Below are positions 44,842-54,246 of a stretch of 64,000 nucleotides of DNA, in pieces. The first letter of the stretch is position 1. Each line of letters starts with the position of its first letter. Position numbers and translations under genes: made by a program. The notes under the pieces are model-generated. The model ran no database searches and was not told where the DNA came from. It worked only from the letters and a program-made list of their open reading frames with translations. This DNA is from Imperialibacter sp. EC-SDR9 (GTDB lineage Bacteria; Bacteroidota; Bacteroidia; Cytophagales; Cyclobacteriaceae), in the NCBI RefSeq assembly GCF_902498805.1, contig NZ_LR701605.1, forward strand, positions 1-64,000, written 5' to 3'.

Positions 44842-47125
44842 TAGGAAATTGAAGTTAATCGCTAACATATCAGTCTTGCTTGTTGCTTGCTTTTTAGCAG
44901 GTATGGTCTCCTGTCGGGTGAAAAAGTTTATACCAGAGGATGAGCTGCTCTACACCGGATCGAAGATAGACTTGAAGGCTGAAACCAAAGTGAAGGGCCT
45001 CGGTGGGATCCAGGATGAGCTGATGGCTGTGATGACGCCCAAACCTAATTCAAAAATACTTGGCTTTCGCCTTGGGTTGCTGTCGCATTACAAAGCAAAA
45101 AAGGAGCGGCCCGGGTTTTATTATCGGGTTTTGAATAAAAAAATAGGGCAGGAACCTGTATATATGTCCGACGTAAATCCTTTGCGGGTGGTGGAGCTGA
45201 TGAACAACCGCCTTGAAAACCGGGGCTTTTTCCGAAGCGAAATTGCTTTCGTTGAAGGCAAAGGAACTAATAGAGGATCGTTTAGTTACACGGTGCGGTT
45301 AAAGACACCTTACATCATCAATAGCTATCAGCTGGACAGCGGTTCGCTTCCAGTTTACAGTGACATTGCCGGCTATTTGAAACGAAGTGAGTTTGTTAAG
45401 CCTGGCATACGATTCGATTTGGAGCAATTGCAGGCAGAGAGAGACAACATAGACCAATTTTTAAAAAGCAAAGGTTACTACAACTTCAATGGTGACTTTC
45501 TCATTTTTGAGGCCGACACCAATAGCCACGAAGGTAAACTTGTAGATCTTTACCTCAGGCTGAAGAAAGATGTGCCTCATAAGTCGGTGATTCCCTACGA
45601 AGTCACCTCCATTAATGTGTTTCCCAATTACACCTTGGATGAAGGTGCCGATAATGACACGGTCACCCTGGCAGCAATTAACTTCATTCAGGACACCATA
45701 TTTTTCCAGCCCAGGCGTCTCGCTCCTTATATATTGCTTGAAAAGGGTAACAGGTATAATTCTACAGTCTCGCAACGTACAAGTAGCAGGCTATCATCAA
45801 TTGGAAGTTATAAATTTGTGAACATCCTGTACGAAGAAACAGACAAAGAAAATACCAGTGATACCCTGGGGGGGTTGGCCACCTCCATCTACCTGTCTCC
45901 CCTTAAACGGAGGGCTTTGCGGGCTGAGCTGCAGGGTGTGACCAAGTCCAATAATTTTGCCGGTCCGTCGCTATCACTCACGCATAGCAACCGAAACCTG
46001 TTTCTGGGTGGCGAAACGCTGAATGTGACAGCCGAGGCAGGCTATGAACAACAGCTGATTAAAGGCACCACTACCGGTTTGAGTAGTATCCAGCTTGGCC
46101 TGAAAGGTGATTTGCTCTTTCCCAGGTTATTGTTTCCAGTGAAGGTGAGCGAGAAGTTTAAATATGCTGTACCAAAAACAAAATTAAGCGCAGGGATTGA
46201 ATACCTGAACAGAAGTGACCTTTACACGCTTCAGTCGGTTTCAAGCACCTTTGGCTACAGTTGGAACGCCAGCAGGTATGTATACCACGACCTCAATCCA
46301 ATCAGTGTGAACGTAGTTAATCTAGCCAAAACGACTACTGAGTTTGAAGCCATACTCGCTGAAAACGAATTCCTTCAGAGCAGTTTCGACCAGCAATTTA
46401 TCGGTGGCCTGACCTACACATTCACCTACAATGAGTTGCTAAGTTCCGGCATCAGAAACCCCTTCTTTGTGACACTCAACGTAGACATGGCGGGCAATGG
46501 GATGGGTTTGCTCAATGAATTGACGTCAGCGAAGGAAGAAAACACTTTCTTTGGGCTGGAATATGCACAGTATTATAAAAGCGACATCAATATTCAGTAT
46601 TACGCTTATCTCAGTAAAACACAGAAGCTGGTGACGAGACTCTTTGCTGGTTTCGGCTTTCCTTATGGTAATTCCGTAACCCTGCCGTTTTCCAAACAGT
46701 ATTTTTCCGGAGGGGCGTACAGTGTGAGGGCGTTCCGTGTGAGGTCGCTCGGGCCTGGAACGTATTACCCCGACACCGACGACGCCAGTTCGTTTTTCGA
46801 TCAGGCGGGCGACATCCGGCTGGAAGCCAACCTGGAGTATCGTTTTCCCATATATTCCTACCTGAAAGGTGCACTTTTTGCCGATGCCGGCAACGTGTGG
46901 CTGTCCAACGAAAATGAGGCATTGCCCGGCGGTAAGTTCACTTCCGGTTTTATTAGGGAGCTGGGCGTTGGCGTGGGAACGGGCGTGAGGCTGGATATTC
47001 AAAACTTTGTGATCAGACTCGATCTTGCTGCCCCCATTCAGAAACCTTACCTGCCCATGGGAGAGCGCTTTGGATTTGACTGGAAAAATCCTGTACTCAA
47101 TTTTGCTATTGGGTATCCTTTCTAG
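44816..47125 (+). CDS. tamL: TamL-type outer-membrane BamA-family lipoprotein
   Basis: 769 aa. It starts with TTG at 44816, 26 bases inside tamB; no ATG lies between that point and the lipobox. The lipobox is GMVSC (Cys33), which fits the Bacteroidota lipoprotein version of TamA. POTRA-like segments ('LLYTGSKIDLKAETKVKGLG', 'VVELMNNRLENRGFFRSEIA', 'LEQLQAERDNIDQFLKSKGY') precede an Omp85 barrel ('GGAYSVRAFRVRSLGPGTYY', C-terminal 'NPVLNFAIGYPF'). It works with TamB in outer-membrane assembly. Its end overlaps the convergent HD gene. Confidence 0.88.
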   Translation: MNKVKLKSNRKLKLIANISVLLVACFLAGMVSCRVKKFIPEDELLYTGSKIDLKAETKVKGLGGIQDELMAVMTPKPNSKILGFRLGLLSHYKAKKERPGFYYRVLNKKIGQEPVYMSDVNPLRVVELMNNRLENRGFFRSEIAFVEGKGTNRGSFSYTVRLKTPYIINSYQLDSGSLPVYSDIAGYLKRSEFVKPGIRFDLEQLQAERDNIDQFLKSKGYYNFNGDFLIFEADTNSHEGKLVDLYLRLKKDVPHKSVIPYEVTSINVFPNYTLDEGADNDTVTLAAINFIQDTIFFQPRRLAPYILLEKGNRYNSTVSQRTSSRLSSIGSYKFVNILYEETDKENTSDTLGGLATSIYLSPLKRRALRAELQGVTKSNNFAGPSLSLTHSNRNLFLGGETLNVTAEAGYEQQLIKGTTTGLSSIQLGLKGDLLFPRLLFPVKVSEKFKYAVPKTKLSAGIEYLNRSDLYTLQSVSSTFGYSWNASRYVYHDLNPISVNVVNLAKTTTEFEAILAENEFLQSSFDQQFIGGLTYTFTYNELLSSGIRNPFFVTLNVDMAGNGMGLLNELTSAKEENTFFGLEYAQYYKSDINIQYYAYLSKTQKLVTRLFAGFGFPYGNSVTLPFSKQYFSGGAYSVRAFRVRSLGPGTYYPDTDDASSFFDQAGDIRLEANLEYRFPIYSYLKGALFADAGNVWLSNENEALPGGKFTSGFIRELGVGVGTGVRLDIQNFVIRLDLAAPIQKPYLPMGERFGFDWKNPVLNFAIGYPF

Positions 47126-47748
47126 TTACTGAGCTCCATTAGTTCGTGTGCAAGATTAGCTTTTGCCTGAAGTTCATACTTCGAATGAAATGCGTCAGTT
47201 TTGAAAATTCTTTCCATGTCCAGGAAATGTCGGATCACTTTTCTTCGCCCTTTTCTATACACAAAATTGGGGTAAACAGCATACTCCTTTCTTACTGCCC
47301 TAGCGTATGTCTGATAGATTTCAGAGCTTTCTCCCAGAATTGCCAGATCAATGTCGAGTAGGTACTGGGTATCGCTGTCTTGTGTGGCAGTATGCTCCTT
47401 TGTCGCCAATATCTGCTTTACGCATCGTGCTATTTTTTCTTCAGGTACTCCCAGCGTCACGAGCGCATCGTTTGCGGCCACAGCACTTTTCTCCTCGTTG
47501 TCATTCCTTAGAGTGTTGTACACAAAGTCGTGGTAGAAAATGCTGAATAAAAGTGCATCAAAATCAGCAATTTGCGACTTACACCCGGTGGCTTGATTGA
47601 CCATATGTTCGATATGGGTCAAATTGTGGTAATGCCGACCAGATGAGGAATACGCATTTTCAATCTCCTGCCATAGCTTATCAATCAACAACTGATTTTG
47701 CGAATACACTGCGGCCAACTCGTGCCATACCTGCCTGATGTTTTTCAT
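47122..47748 (-). CDS. HD-domain predicted metal-dependent phosphohydrolase
   Basis: 208 aa. 'RHYHNLTHIEHMV' and 'FSIFYHDFVYNTLRNDNEE' give the H...HD motif, and 'YLLDIDLAILG' the late Asp. This is the small family of predicted HD phosphohydrolases of unknown substrate. Its stop overlaps the tamL stop on the other strand by 4 bases, leaving no room for a separate terminator. Confidence 0.82.
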   Translation of the reverse strand: MKNIRQVWHELAAVYSQNQLLIDKLWQEIENAYSSSGRHYHNLTHIEHMVNQATGCKSQIADFDALLFSIFYHDFVYNTLRNDNEEKSAVAANDALVTLGVPEEKIARCVKQILATKEHTATQDSDTQYLLDIDLAILGESSEIYQTYARAVRKEYAVYPNFVYRKGRRKVIRHFLDMERIFKTDAFHSKYELQAKANLAHELMELSN

Positions 47749-47800
47749 GCAACTGCACCGTTTCGGTTCGTCATGAATAGCAGCCTTGGAGTGTCAGCGA

Positions 47801-48193
47801 TCAATTGAGGTTACTGATTGCCCTCGTTAGCTTTTGCTGAACCTCCTTTGCTATGCCTTCCAGGTCTGTGTTTTTTACTGAGCCCATGGAAGCGATTGGG
47901 TCAACTGCCGACACCTCAATTTCTCCGTTGGCATGCTCTTGCACCACCACGTTGCAAGGGAGAAAAACGCCGATTTTTTCTTCGCTTTGGAGGGCTTTGT
48001 AAGCGAACTGAGGATTGCAAGCACCCAGAATTTTGTACTTTCTGAAATCTACATCCAGCTTCTTTTTCAGCGTTTCTTTGATGTCAATCTCAGTCAGCAC
48101 CCCAAATCCTTCTTTTTTCAATTCAGCGGTCACTTGTTCTGTTGCTTCATCGAAGCTTTTACCCTTTAGTATTTTATTTATGCTGTAGCTCAT
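47801..48193 (-). CDS. DUF302 domain protein
   Basis: 130 aa from the start at 48193 ('MSYSINKILKGKSFDEATEQ'); a longer frame to 48259 adds 22 residues without family features. 'GFGVLTEIDIKETLKKKLDV' and 'YKILGACNPQFAYKAL' are DUF302 signatures, and 'GVFLPCNVVVQE' follows. Function unknown. It lies 112 bp downstream of the P-type ATPase on the same strand. Confidence 0.82.
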   Translation of the reverse strand: MSYSINKILKGKSFDEATEQVTAELKKEGFGVLTEIDIKETLKKKLDVDFRKYKILGACNPQFAYKALQSEEKIGVFLPCNVVVQEHANGEIEVSAVDPIASMGSVKNTDLEGIAKEVQQKLTRAISNLN

Positions 48194-48305
48194 GGCTTTG
48201 CGATTAAATAGTGTTGTTAATTGTTCCTGTTCTTTCAACAAAAAGCCGGGAGATATCATTCAGAAAAATCAGCTTTTACTCACCAGACAATACGGATAAG
48301 CTCTA

Positions 48306-50810
48306 TCAATTTAAAGCCGTTCTCCTTTTCCCCCACTTCACTACCTCGAACCAAATAACAAACAGGAAACCAACTCCACCACTTGTGCCTAACTGCCCCA
48401 ACCCAAGGGACTCAAAACCAAAGAATCGTGTAAGCGGAGGCACAAAAAGAAGCAACCCTAGAATGAGGACAGTAACGCCGATAATGAGTGGAACCAGGTT
48501 GTTTTTATACTTTAAGGTAGTGAGGACTGAGTAGAAAAAAGACCTGTTAACCAGTGTGAGAAAAATATTAGAAGAGATGAGCGCCACAAAAACCATGGTG
48601 CGGGTAACACCTTCATTGGCTCCTGCATGAACCGCCAGCTGGTAGGTGAGCAAAGTGCCCGCTGTGATTGCTAATCCTTGCACCACACTGGTGGTAAGCT
48701 CCCTCGAATTGAAGAAAGTGCTGCTGAAAGGTCGTGGTTTTCGGATCATTGTATTTTTCTCCAAAGGCTCATTTTCATAGATGATGGAGCAGGTAGGCCC
48801 CATGATCAACTCAAGCAAAATGATGTGCAGGGGCGAAAAGATATTGGGATATATCCAGCCCAGAGCCAGTGGAAGAAACACAGTAAGGATGATTGGTATA
48901 TGTATGGAAATAATATACTGGATGGCTTTTTTCAGGTTCGTATAGATTTTCCGTCCCATGGCCACTGCTTCCACCATTTTGGAAAGGTCGTCTTCCAGCA
49001 AGATAAGCGACGCTGCCTGCTTGGCGATTTCTGTACCTTTCTTGCCCATGGCAATGCCAATGTGGGCGGCTTTCAAGGCAGGCCCGTCGTTGACGCCGTC
49101 GCCTGTCATGGCCACAATCTCATTCCTCGCCTTCAGGGCGTTAATAATTTTCAGCTTGGCCTCGGGGAACATGCGGGTGAACACCTGCACCTCTTCCACT
49201 TTTTCCCTCAGCTCGTCTTCCGTTAGCTGCATCAACTCATCGCCGCTCATACTTTTGTCGAACCCGTGGAAGCCCACCTGTCGGGCAATGGCCCCGGTGG
49301 TGAGGGCGTTGTCGCCAGTCACAATCTTTACTTTGATGCCTGCGCCGTAAAACTGTTCCAGTACTAACGGAATATTCTTTTTTGGAGGATCGTAAAAGGC
49401 CACCAGGCCTTTGAAAGCAAAGGGAAACTCCTGCTGAGTGGCCGGGAAGTTGTTGCCATTGAAGCTGGCTTCGCCCACCCCCAACACCCTGAAGCCATCC
49501 TTTGCCAGGGCGTCAATGGCTTCATGTACTTGCTCCTTTTCACCTGTCGATAGGCCAGATACGGCAATCATCGCTTCGGGGGCTCCTTTGGCTGCAACGA
49601 TGCGGGTACCTTTGTCGTCCTCAAAAATATGCGTCATCATCGGTGGCTTCCCGCCCAGCGGATACTCATGAATCATTTTGAAGGCGGGTCGTTCATCAGC
49701 TACCGTAAATTGTCCGTAGGCTTCGTGCAACGCCACTTCCATGGGGTCGAAAGGGATGGGTTCGCTGGCCCACATGGCCAACCGGACAAGAGACTGAGCG
49801 TCTGCTGAAAGCGGCTGACTGGCATCCACTATGTCCTGCGAAGACAGCACAAATAGCCTGGCCAGGCTCATTTTGTTCTCGGTTAGCGTGCCGGTTTTAT
49901 CAGTGCAAATCACCGTGGCGCTGCCCAGTGTCTCCACAGTTTTCATCTGCTTCACCACTATGCCCAGCTTCATCAGTCGCCAGGCACCAAGGGCCATGAA
50001 CGTGGTGAAGGCCACGGGTATTTCTTCCGGCAAAATGCTCATTGCAAGTGTCAGCGCCTTCAACAGACTGTCCAGCACATTGTAAGACTGGAAATAATTG
50101 ATGGCCCATACAATCAGAAAGACAATGGCGCCGATCAGCACCATCTTCTTGACAAAGTTTGCTATCTGCTTTTCCAGCGGTGTTTTTTCCTCGGCGATGT
50201 CTTCAAGGCTTTTGCCAATTTTGCCGAGGTTGGTGGCGTTGCCAATGGCAGTAACAGTGACAACGGCCAATCCACTGGCCACTGTTGTGCCCAGCGAAAC
50301 CTTGTTATCTTCCTTAGTTGCATCTTTATATACCGCCATCGACTCGCCGGTGAGAATCGATTCGTTGACAGAAAAATCATTGGAATGTAGGATGATGCCA
50401 TCTGCGGCAATGGTATTGCCCTCTTCAATCATCAGGCTGTCGCCCACCACCAGTTCTTCACTTTTTATCTCTGTCGTTTCGCCACCCCTTATCACCTTGC
50501 ACATGGGCTGGCTAAAGTTCTTGAGCTTCTCCAGGGCGTTGCGGCTGCGGGAGTCCTGGTACAATGAAATGCCCGCTACCAGCACAATGGCCGCTGCCAG
50601 GAAGAGGCCATCACCGAGATTGCCGGTAAAAAAGTAAATGGAGGACACAGCCAGCAGCAGCACAACCATGGGCTCTGCGGCGATGCTTTTGAGCGCTTCG
50701 ATAAGGCCGCTCTCCTTTTTGTAGTTCAGTGTATTGGCACCATGCTTTTTCCTGGCTTCGAGAACTTCTTCAGACGAAAGACCTTGAATATTAAAGTGAT
50801 TGCTGGCCAT
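48306..50810 (-). CDS. Cation-transporting P-type ATPase (P2-like)
   Basis: 834 aa, complete: actuator TGES at 154-157, TM4 'MSILPEEIPVAFTTF' (261-265, PEEIP where Ca2+ pumps have PEGLP), phosphorylation site DKTGTLT with D304, 'KGAPEAM', and 'MTGDGVNDGPALKAAHIGIA'. A C-terminal six-helix cation domain is present ('LLELIMGPTCSIIYENEPL'). It pumps a cation outward using ATP, probably Ca2+, Mg2+ or a monovalent ion; PEEIP does not settle which. Confidence 0.88.
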   Translation of the reverse strand: MASNHFNIQGLSSEEVLEARKKHGANTLNYKKESGLIEALKSIAAEPMVVLLLAVSSIYFFTGNLGDGLFLAAAIVLVAGISLYQDSRSRNALEKLKNFSQPMCKVIRGGETTEIKSEELVVGDSLMIEEGNTIAADGIILHSNDFSVNESILTGESMAVYKDATKEDNKVSLGTTVASGLAVVTVTAIGNATNLGKIGKSLEDIAEEKTPLEKQIANFVKKMVLIGAIVFLIVWAINYFQSYNVLDSLLKALTLAMSILPEEIPVAFTTFMALGAWRLMKLGIVVKQMKTVETLGSATVICTDKTGTLTENKMSLARLFVLSSQDIVDASQPLSADAQSLVRLAMWASEPIPFDPMEVALHEAYGQFTVADERPAFKMIHEYPLGGKPPMMTHIFEDDKGTRIVAAKGAPEAMIAVSGLSTGEKEQVHEAIDALAKDGFRVLGVGEASFNGNNFPATQQEFPFAFKGLVAFYDPPKKNIPLVLEQFYGAGIKVKIVTGDNALTTGAIARQVGFHGFDKSMSGDELMQLTEDELREKVEEVQVFTRMFPEAKLKIINALKARNEIVAMTGDGVNDGPALKAAHIGIAMGKKGTEIAKQAASLILLEDDLSKMVEAVAMGRKIYTNLKKAIQYIISIHIPIILTVFLPLALGWIYPNIFSPLHIILLELIMGPTCSIIYENEPLEKNTMIRKPRPFSSTFFNSRELTTSVVQGLAITAGTLLTYQLAVHAGANEGVTRTMVFVALISSNIFLTLVNRSFFYSVLTTLKYKNNLVPLIIGVTVLILGLLLFVPPLTRFFGFESLGLGQLGTSGGVGFLFVIWFEVVKWGKRRTALN

Positions 50811-51170
50811 AGAGGGTTCGTTGCGCAGTAGTTTCTTGTGTCATCAGCCACGTGATGTTTAAAGGCCGTTTAGGAAAGTAGTGGAAAGAATCGGTTCATT
50901 AAACAGAAATGAATAAAGAATTCTGAAAATAGCGGCCTGCTGTACATGGTAGCTGGTCAAACTGCGTCTGTAAAGGGAAGCGCAATGTCATAAGTGAGCG
51001 AAATAATTGCAAAAGACTCATATTGAAGCTATTATCGTAGGTTGAGGGATAGGGAAAGTGGGTGCACATGGCGCTGGTGCCCAAATGATAACTGAAAACT
51101 TTGGAATTTTTTACCGCATATTTGCTGGTAAGTAGCTTCTGGTAAGTGATGCAAAAGTGACTTGAAAGTC

Positions 51171-51219
51171 GGCGAGTGATATGATTGCATGGCTTTTTGA
51201 GTCATGCGGTTCACTCGCC
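51171..51219 (+). promoter_or_regulatory. Leader hairpin upstream of the transhydrogenase operon
   Basis: GGCGAGTG (51171-51178) pairs with CACTCGCC (51212-51219), and an inner GCATG / CATGC stem lies within, giving a two-tier hairpin 41 bases before the first start codon. It has no T tract. The rest of the divergent gap 50811-51260 holds no gene I can support and must carry both promoters; I did not find a clear TAnnTTTG box there. Confidence 0.45.
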
Positions 51220-51260
51220 TTGAGAATAATAGTACACCCTATAGCTAATAACGCAAAACA

Positions 51261-52400
51261 ATGATTGTAGGCCTTCTAAAAGAAAGCGGAAATGAACAGA
51301 GAATCGCTTTTTTACCTGAAATCGCAGCCAAATTGGTTCAGCAGAAAGTTCGGGTTTTTGTAGAAAAAGATGCAGGATTAACGGCATTTCAATCCAATCA
51401 ATTATACGAGGAAGCAGGAGCGGAAATAGTTTCACGAGAAGAAGTGTTGGCTAAATCTGATTTGCTCGTGCAAATCGGTGAGCCATCGCCCGAGCTGGTG
51501 GAGCAGTTGGGGAGCGATAAGGTTTGGCTGAGTCAGTACCATCCTCTGTGGAATAAAGAACTGGTGAGGCTTTTTCTGGATAGGGGCATTACCAGCTTTA
51601 GTATGGACTCCATACCCCGGACGTCGAGGGCGCAGGCAATGGATGTGCTTTCGTCGATGGCTACTGTTTCAGGCTACAAGGCCGTGCTGGAAGGAGCCAG
51701 CCAGCTGCCCAACTTTTTCCCCATGTTCATGACTGCAGCAGGCACCATCCGTCCGGCCACCGTATTGGTGCTGGGAGCCGGAGTAGCAGGCCTTCAATCG
51801 ATAGCTATTGCCCGAAAGCTTGGTGCTCAGGTGCAGGCTTTCGATGTGCGCTCGGCCGTGAAAGAGGAGGTGATGAGCCTTGGGGCCCGGTTTGTAGAAG
51901 TGGAAGGGGCCAGGGAAGACGCTGCAGCAGGTGGATATGCGGTAGAACAAACGGACGAATTCAAACAAAAGCAGCAACAGGCCATCAACGACCATGCTGC
52001 GAAAGCTAACGTGGTGATATGCACAGCCCAGATTCCAGGTAGAAAAGCACCGCTTCTTCTGCCGAAAGAGGCAGTGGAGCGAATGAAGCCGGGGTCTGTG
52101 ATTGTCGATTTGGCGGCTTCGAGTGGTGGTAATTGTGAGTTGACTCAGGACAATGAGACCGTTGTGCATCATGGCGTAAAAATCATCGGGCAATCAAACT
52201 ATCCCTCGCTAATGCCGGTGGATGCCAGCAAGATGTATGGAAAGAACGTTTTTAATTTTCTCGAATTGCTGATTGCCGACGACGGGTCGCTCAATCTCAA
52301 TTTCGACGATGACATTGTGGCCGGCACATGCATCACCCACAAAGGGGAAGTTTTAAATAGCCGGGTAAAATCACTTTTTGGAGAGCTAATTGACATTTAA
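51261..52400 (+). CDS. pntA: NAD(P) transhydrogenase subunit alpha, NAD-binding part (PntAA type)
   Basis: 379 aa. The alanine dehydrogenase/PNT N-terminal domain ('IVGLLKESGNEQRIAFLPE') is followed by a Rossmann fold with GAGVAG at 172-177 and the loop 'FDVRSAVKEEVMSLGARFVE'. The mobile loop and 'VIVDLAASSGGNCELT' are present. It binds NAD(H) on the cytoplasmic side and, with the two downstream proteins, couples proton translocation to NADPH formation. Its stop overlaps the next start. Confidence 0.92.
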   Translation: MIVGLLKESGNEQRIAFLPEIAAKLVQQKVRVFVEKDAGLTAFQSNQLYEEAGAEIVSREEVLAKSDLLVQIGEPSPELVEQLGSDKVWLSQYHPLWNKELVRLFLDRGITSFSMDSIPRTSRAQAMDVLSSMATVSGYKAVLEGASQLPNFFPMFMTAAGTIRPATVLVLGAGVAGLQSIAIARKLGAQVQAFDVRSAVKEEVMSLGARFVEVEGAREDAAAGGYAVEQTDEFKQKQQQAINDHAAKANVVICTAQIPGRKAPLLLPKEAVERMKPGSVIVDLAASSGGNCELTQDNETVVHHGVKIIGQSNYPSLMPVDASKMYGKNVFNFLELLIADDGSLNLNFDDDIVAGTCITHKGEVLNSRVKSLFGELIDI

Positions 52401-52714
52401 TGGAGCAGATATTTGTTTTCTTTTTCACCTATAGAGAGGCCATTTTCATTATCGCCTTGTCCGTTTTTTTGGGAATTGAAGTAATTTCCAACGTGCCATC
52501 AGTGCTGCATACCCCGCTCATGTCGGGAGCCAATGCCATTAGTGGTGTCATCATTATTGGCGGGATTATCCTCGTTGGCCATGCCGATGCGTCGAAAGTA
52601 TCGCTGGAGCTGATTTTAGGAATTCTTGCCATCATTTTTGCCACGCTCAATGTGGTCGGTGGTTTCGTGGTGACAGACCGCATGCTGGAGATGTTCAAAA
52701 AGAAAAAGAAATAA
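52400..52714 (+). CDS. NAD(P) transhydrogenase subunit alpha, membrane part (PntAB type)
   Basis: 104 aa with three membrane helices ('AIFIIALSVFLGIEVISNVP', 'MSGANAISGVIIIGGIILVG', 'LILGILAIIFATLNVVGGFV'). It is the transmembrane part that is fused to the NAD domain in E. coli PntA but separate in this three-gene form. The ATG overlaps the upstream stop (TAATGG). Confidence 0.9.
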   Translation: MEQIFVFFFTYREAIFIIALSVFLGIEVISNVPSVLHTPLMSGANAISGVIIIGGIILVGHADASKVSLELILGILAIIFATLNVVGGFVVTDRMLEMFKKKKK

Positions 52715-52721
52715 ACCATCT

Positions 52722-54167
52722 ATGGATCAGGTAATAGGAAGTCTAAATGGTGTCGATTTCACCCTGGGCGGGGCTTTGCTCGAACTAAGTTATTTACTGG
52801 CCGCTCTTCTCTTTGTGGTGGGCTTAAGGCTGCTGAGTCACCCGGAAACAGCCAGAAAGGGAAATTTCTATGCGGCTGCCGGAATGTTTTTGGCCATGGT
52901 CACCACATTGCTGCTGCACAAAGACAGCCAGGGAGAGGCTATTCCATTGGCCAACGTATGGATCATTCTGGCGGCGCTGGGAGTTGGCACCGTACTGGGC
53001 TGGGTGATGGCACTGCGCATTCAGATGACGGCAATGCCCCAGATGGTTTCGTTTTACAATGCCACAGGTGGTGCAGCCTCTGCCCTGGTGGCGATGCTGG
53101 AGTTTCCGAATACCGACATGGGCAATGTGGGCTCGGCGCTGGCCACACTGTTGGGGCTGATAGTGGGAAGTGTTGCCTTCAGTGGTAGCATGTTGGCCTA
53201 CGGCAAACTCGACGGAAAAGTTGGCGACACCGTCTCCGGCTGGATGAAATACCTGAACTTGCTTCTGCTGCTTGTAGTGGTCGGGCTGTCGGCTTACATG
53301 ATGGCGTCAGGCCAAACAGCGGGTGAGCTGAGCTGGGCACTGTATCTGCTGCTCGGCATTTCATTGGTGTACGGGATCACTTTCGTGATGCCCATTGGTG
53401 GTGCCGACATGCCCGTTGTTATTTCTCTACTCAACAGTCTCACGGGCATCGCTGCCACCATGGCTGGGTTTATTTACAGCAACCAGGCGATGATCCTGGG
53501 CGGTATTTTGGTGGGCGCCGCAGGCACCATACTCACCGTGCTCATGTGCAATGCCATGAACCGATCACTGCTTAATGTAATACTGGGGGCCTTTGGTGGA
53601 GCAGGGGCAAGTGCGGGCACCGGACCCGAAGGCGACATGAAGGAAATCAGCATGAGCGATGCTGCCATTTTGCTTTCTTACTCTAAAAGCGTAGTGATTG
53701 TGCCTGGCTACGGCCTGGCAGTGGCGCAGGCACAGCATGTTTGCCATGAACTCGATATGTTGCTGGCCGACAAGGGTGTGCAAGTGAAGTACGCCATCCA
53801 TCCGGTGGCCGGCCGCATGCCCGGGCATATGAATGTGCTGCTTGCTGAAGCCGACGTGCCCTACAGCCAGCTGGTGGAGATGGATGACATCAACACCGAA
53901 ATAGCCAACACCGATGTGGTAGTGGTTATAGGTGCCAACGACGTCGTGAATCCGGCCGCCATCAATAATCCCGGCAGCCCCATTGCGGGCATGCCAATCA
54001 TCAATGCGCATTTTGCCAGAAACATTATTGTGATGAAGCGAGGCAGGGGCAAGGGCTATGCTGGCATCGAAAACGAACTCTTTTTTGATCCCAAAACCAG
54101 GTTGTTGTTCGGCAATGCCAAAGACACGTTGCAGAAGCTTGCCAGCGAGGTAAAGAGTTTGCATTAG
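52722..54167 (+). CDS. pntB: NAD(P) transhydrogenase subunit beta
   Basis: 481 aa. About nine membrane helices occupy residues 1 to about 270, including the proton channel. The C-terminal NADP domain has 'VVIVPGYGLAVAQAQHVCHE', 'HPVAGRMPGHMNVLLAEADV', 'VVVIGANDVVNPAAINNPGS' and 'IVMKRGRGKGYAGIENELFF'. It binds NADP(H). It follows the PntAB gene by 7 bases, and its stop codon is inside the operon terminator. Confidence 0.92.
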   Translation: MDQVIGSLNGVDFTLGGALLELSYLLAALLFVVGLRLLSHPETARKGNFYAAAGMFLAMVTTLLLHKDSQGEAIPLANVWIILAALGVGTVLGWVMALRIQMTAMPQMVSFYNATGGAASALVAMLEFPNTDMGNVGSALATLLGLIVGSVAFSGSMLAYGKLDGKVGDTVSGWMKYLNLLLLLVVVGLSAYMMASGQTAGELSWALYLLLGISLVYGITFVMPIGGADMPVVISLLNSLTGIAATMAGFIYSNQAMILGGILVGAAGTILTVLMCNAMNRSLLNVILGAFGGAGASAGTGPEGDMKEISMSDAAILLSYSKSVVIVPGYGLAVAQAQHVCHELDMLLADKGVQVKYAIHPVAGRMPGHMNVLLAEADVPYSQLVEMDDINTEIANTDVVVVIGANDVVNPAAINNPGSPIAGMPIINAHFARNIIVMKRGRGKGYAGIENELFFDPKTRLLFGNAKDTLQKLASEVKSLH

Positions 54168-54189
54168 GAAAGCTCGCTGGCGTTTTTTT
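54141..54189 (+). terminator. Intrinsic terminator of the transhydrogenase operon
   Basis: GCCAGCGAG (from 54141) pairs with CTCGCTGGC (ending 54181), followed by TTTTTTT. The upstream arm is coding sequence and the loop contains the pntB stop codon. Confidence 0.8.
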
Positions 54190-54246
54190 AAGCCAAGGCC
54201 ATCACAGGTGTCCTTGGTTCCAAAAGAGAGCCTGATGCAGTGCTAT

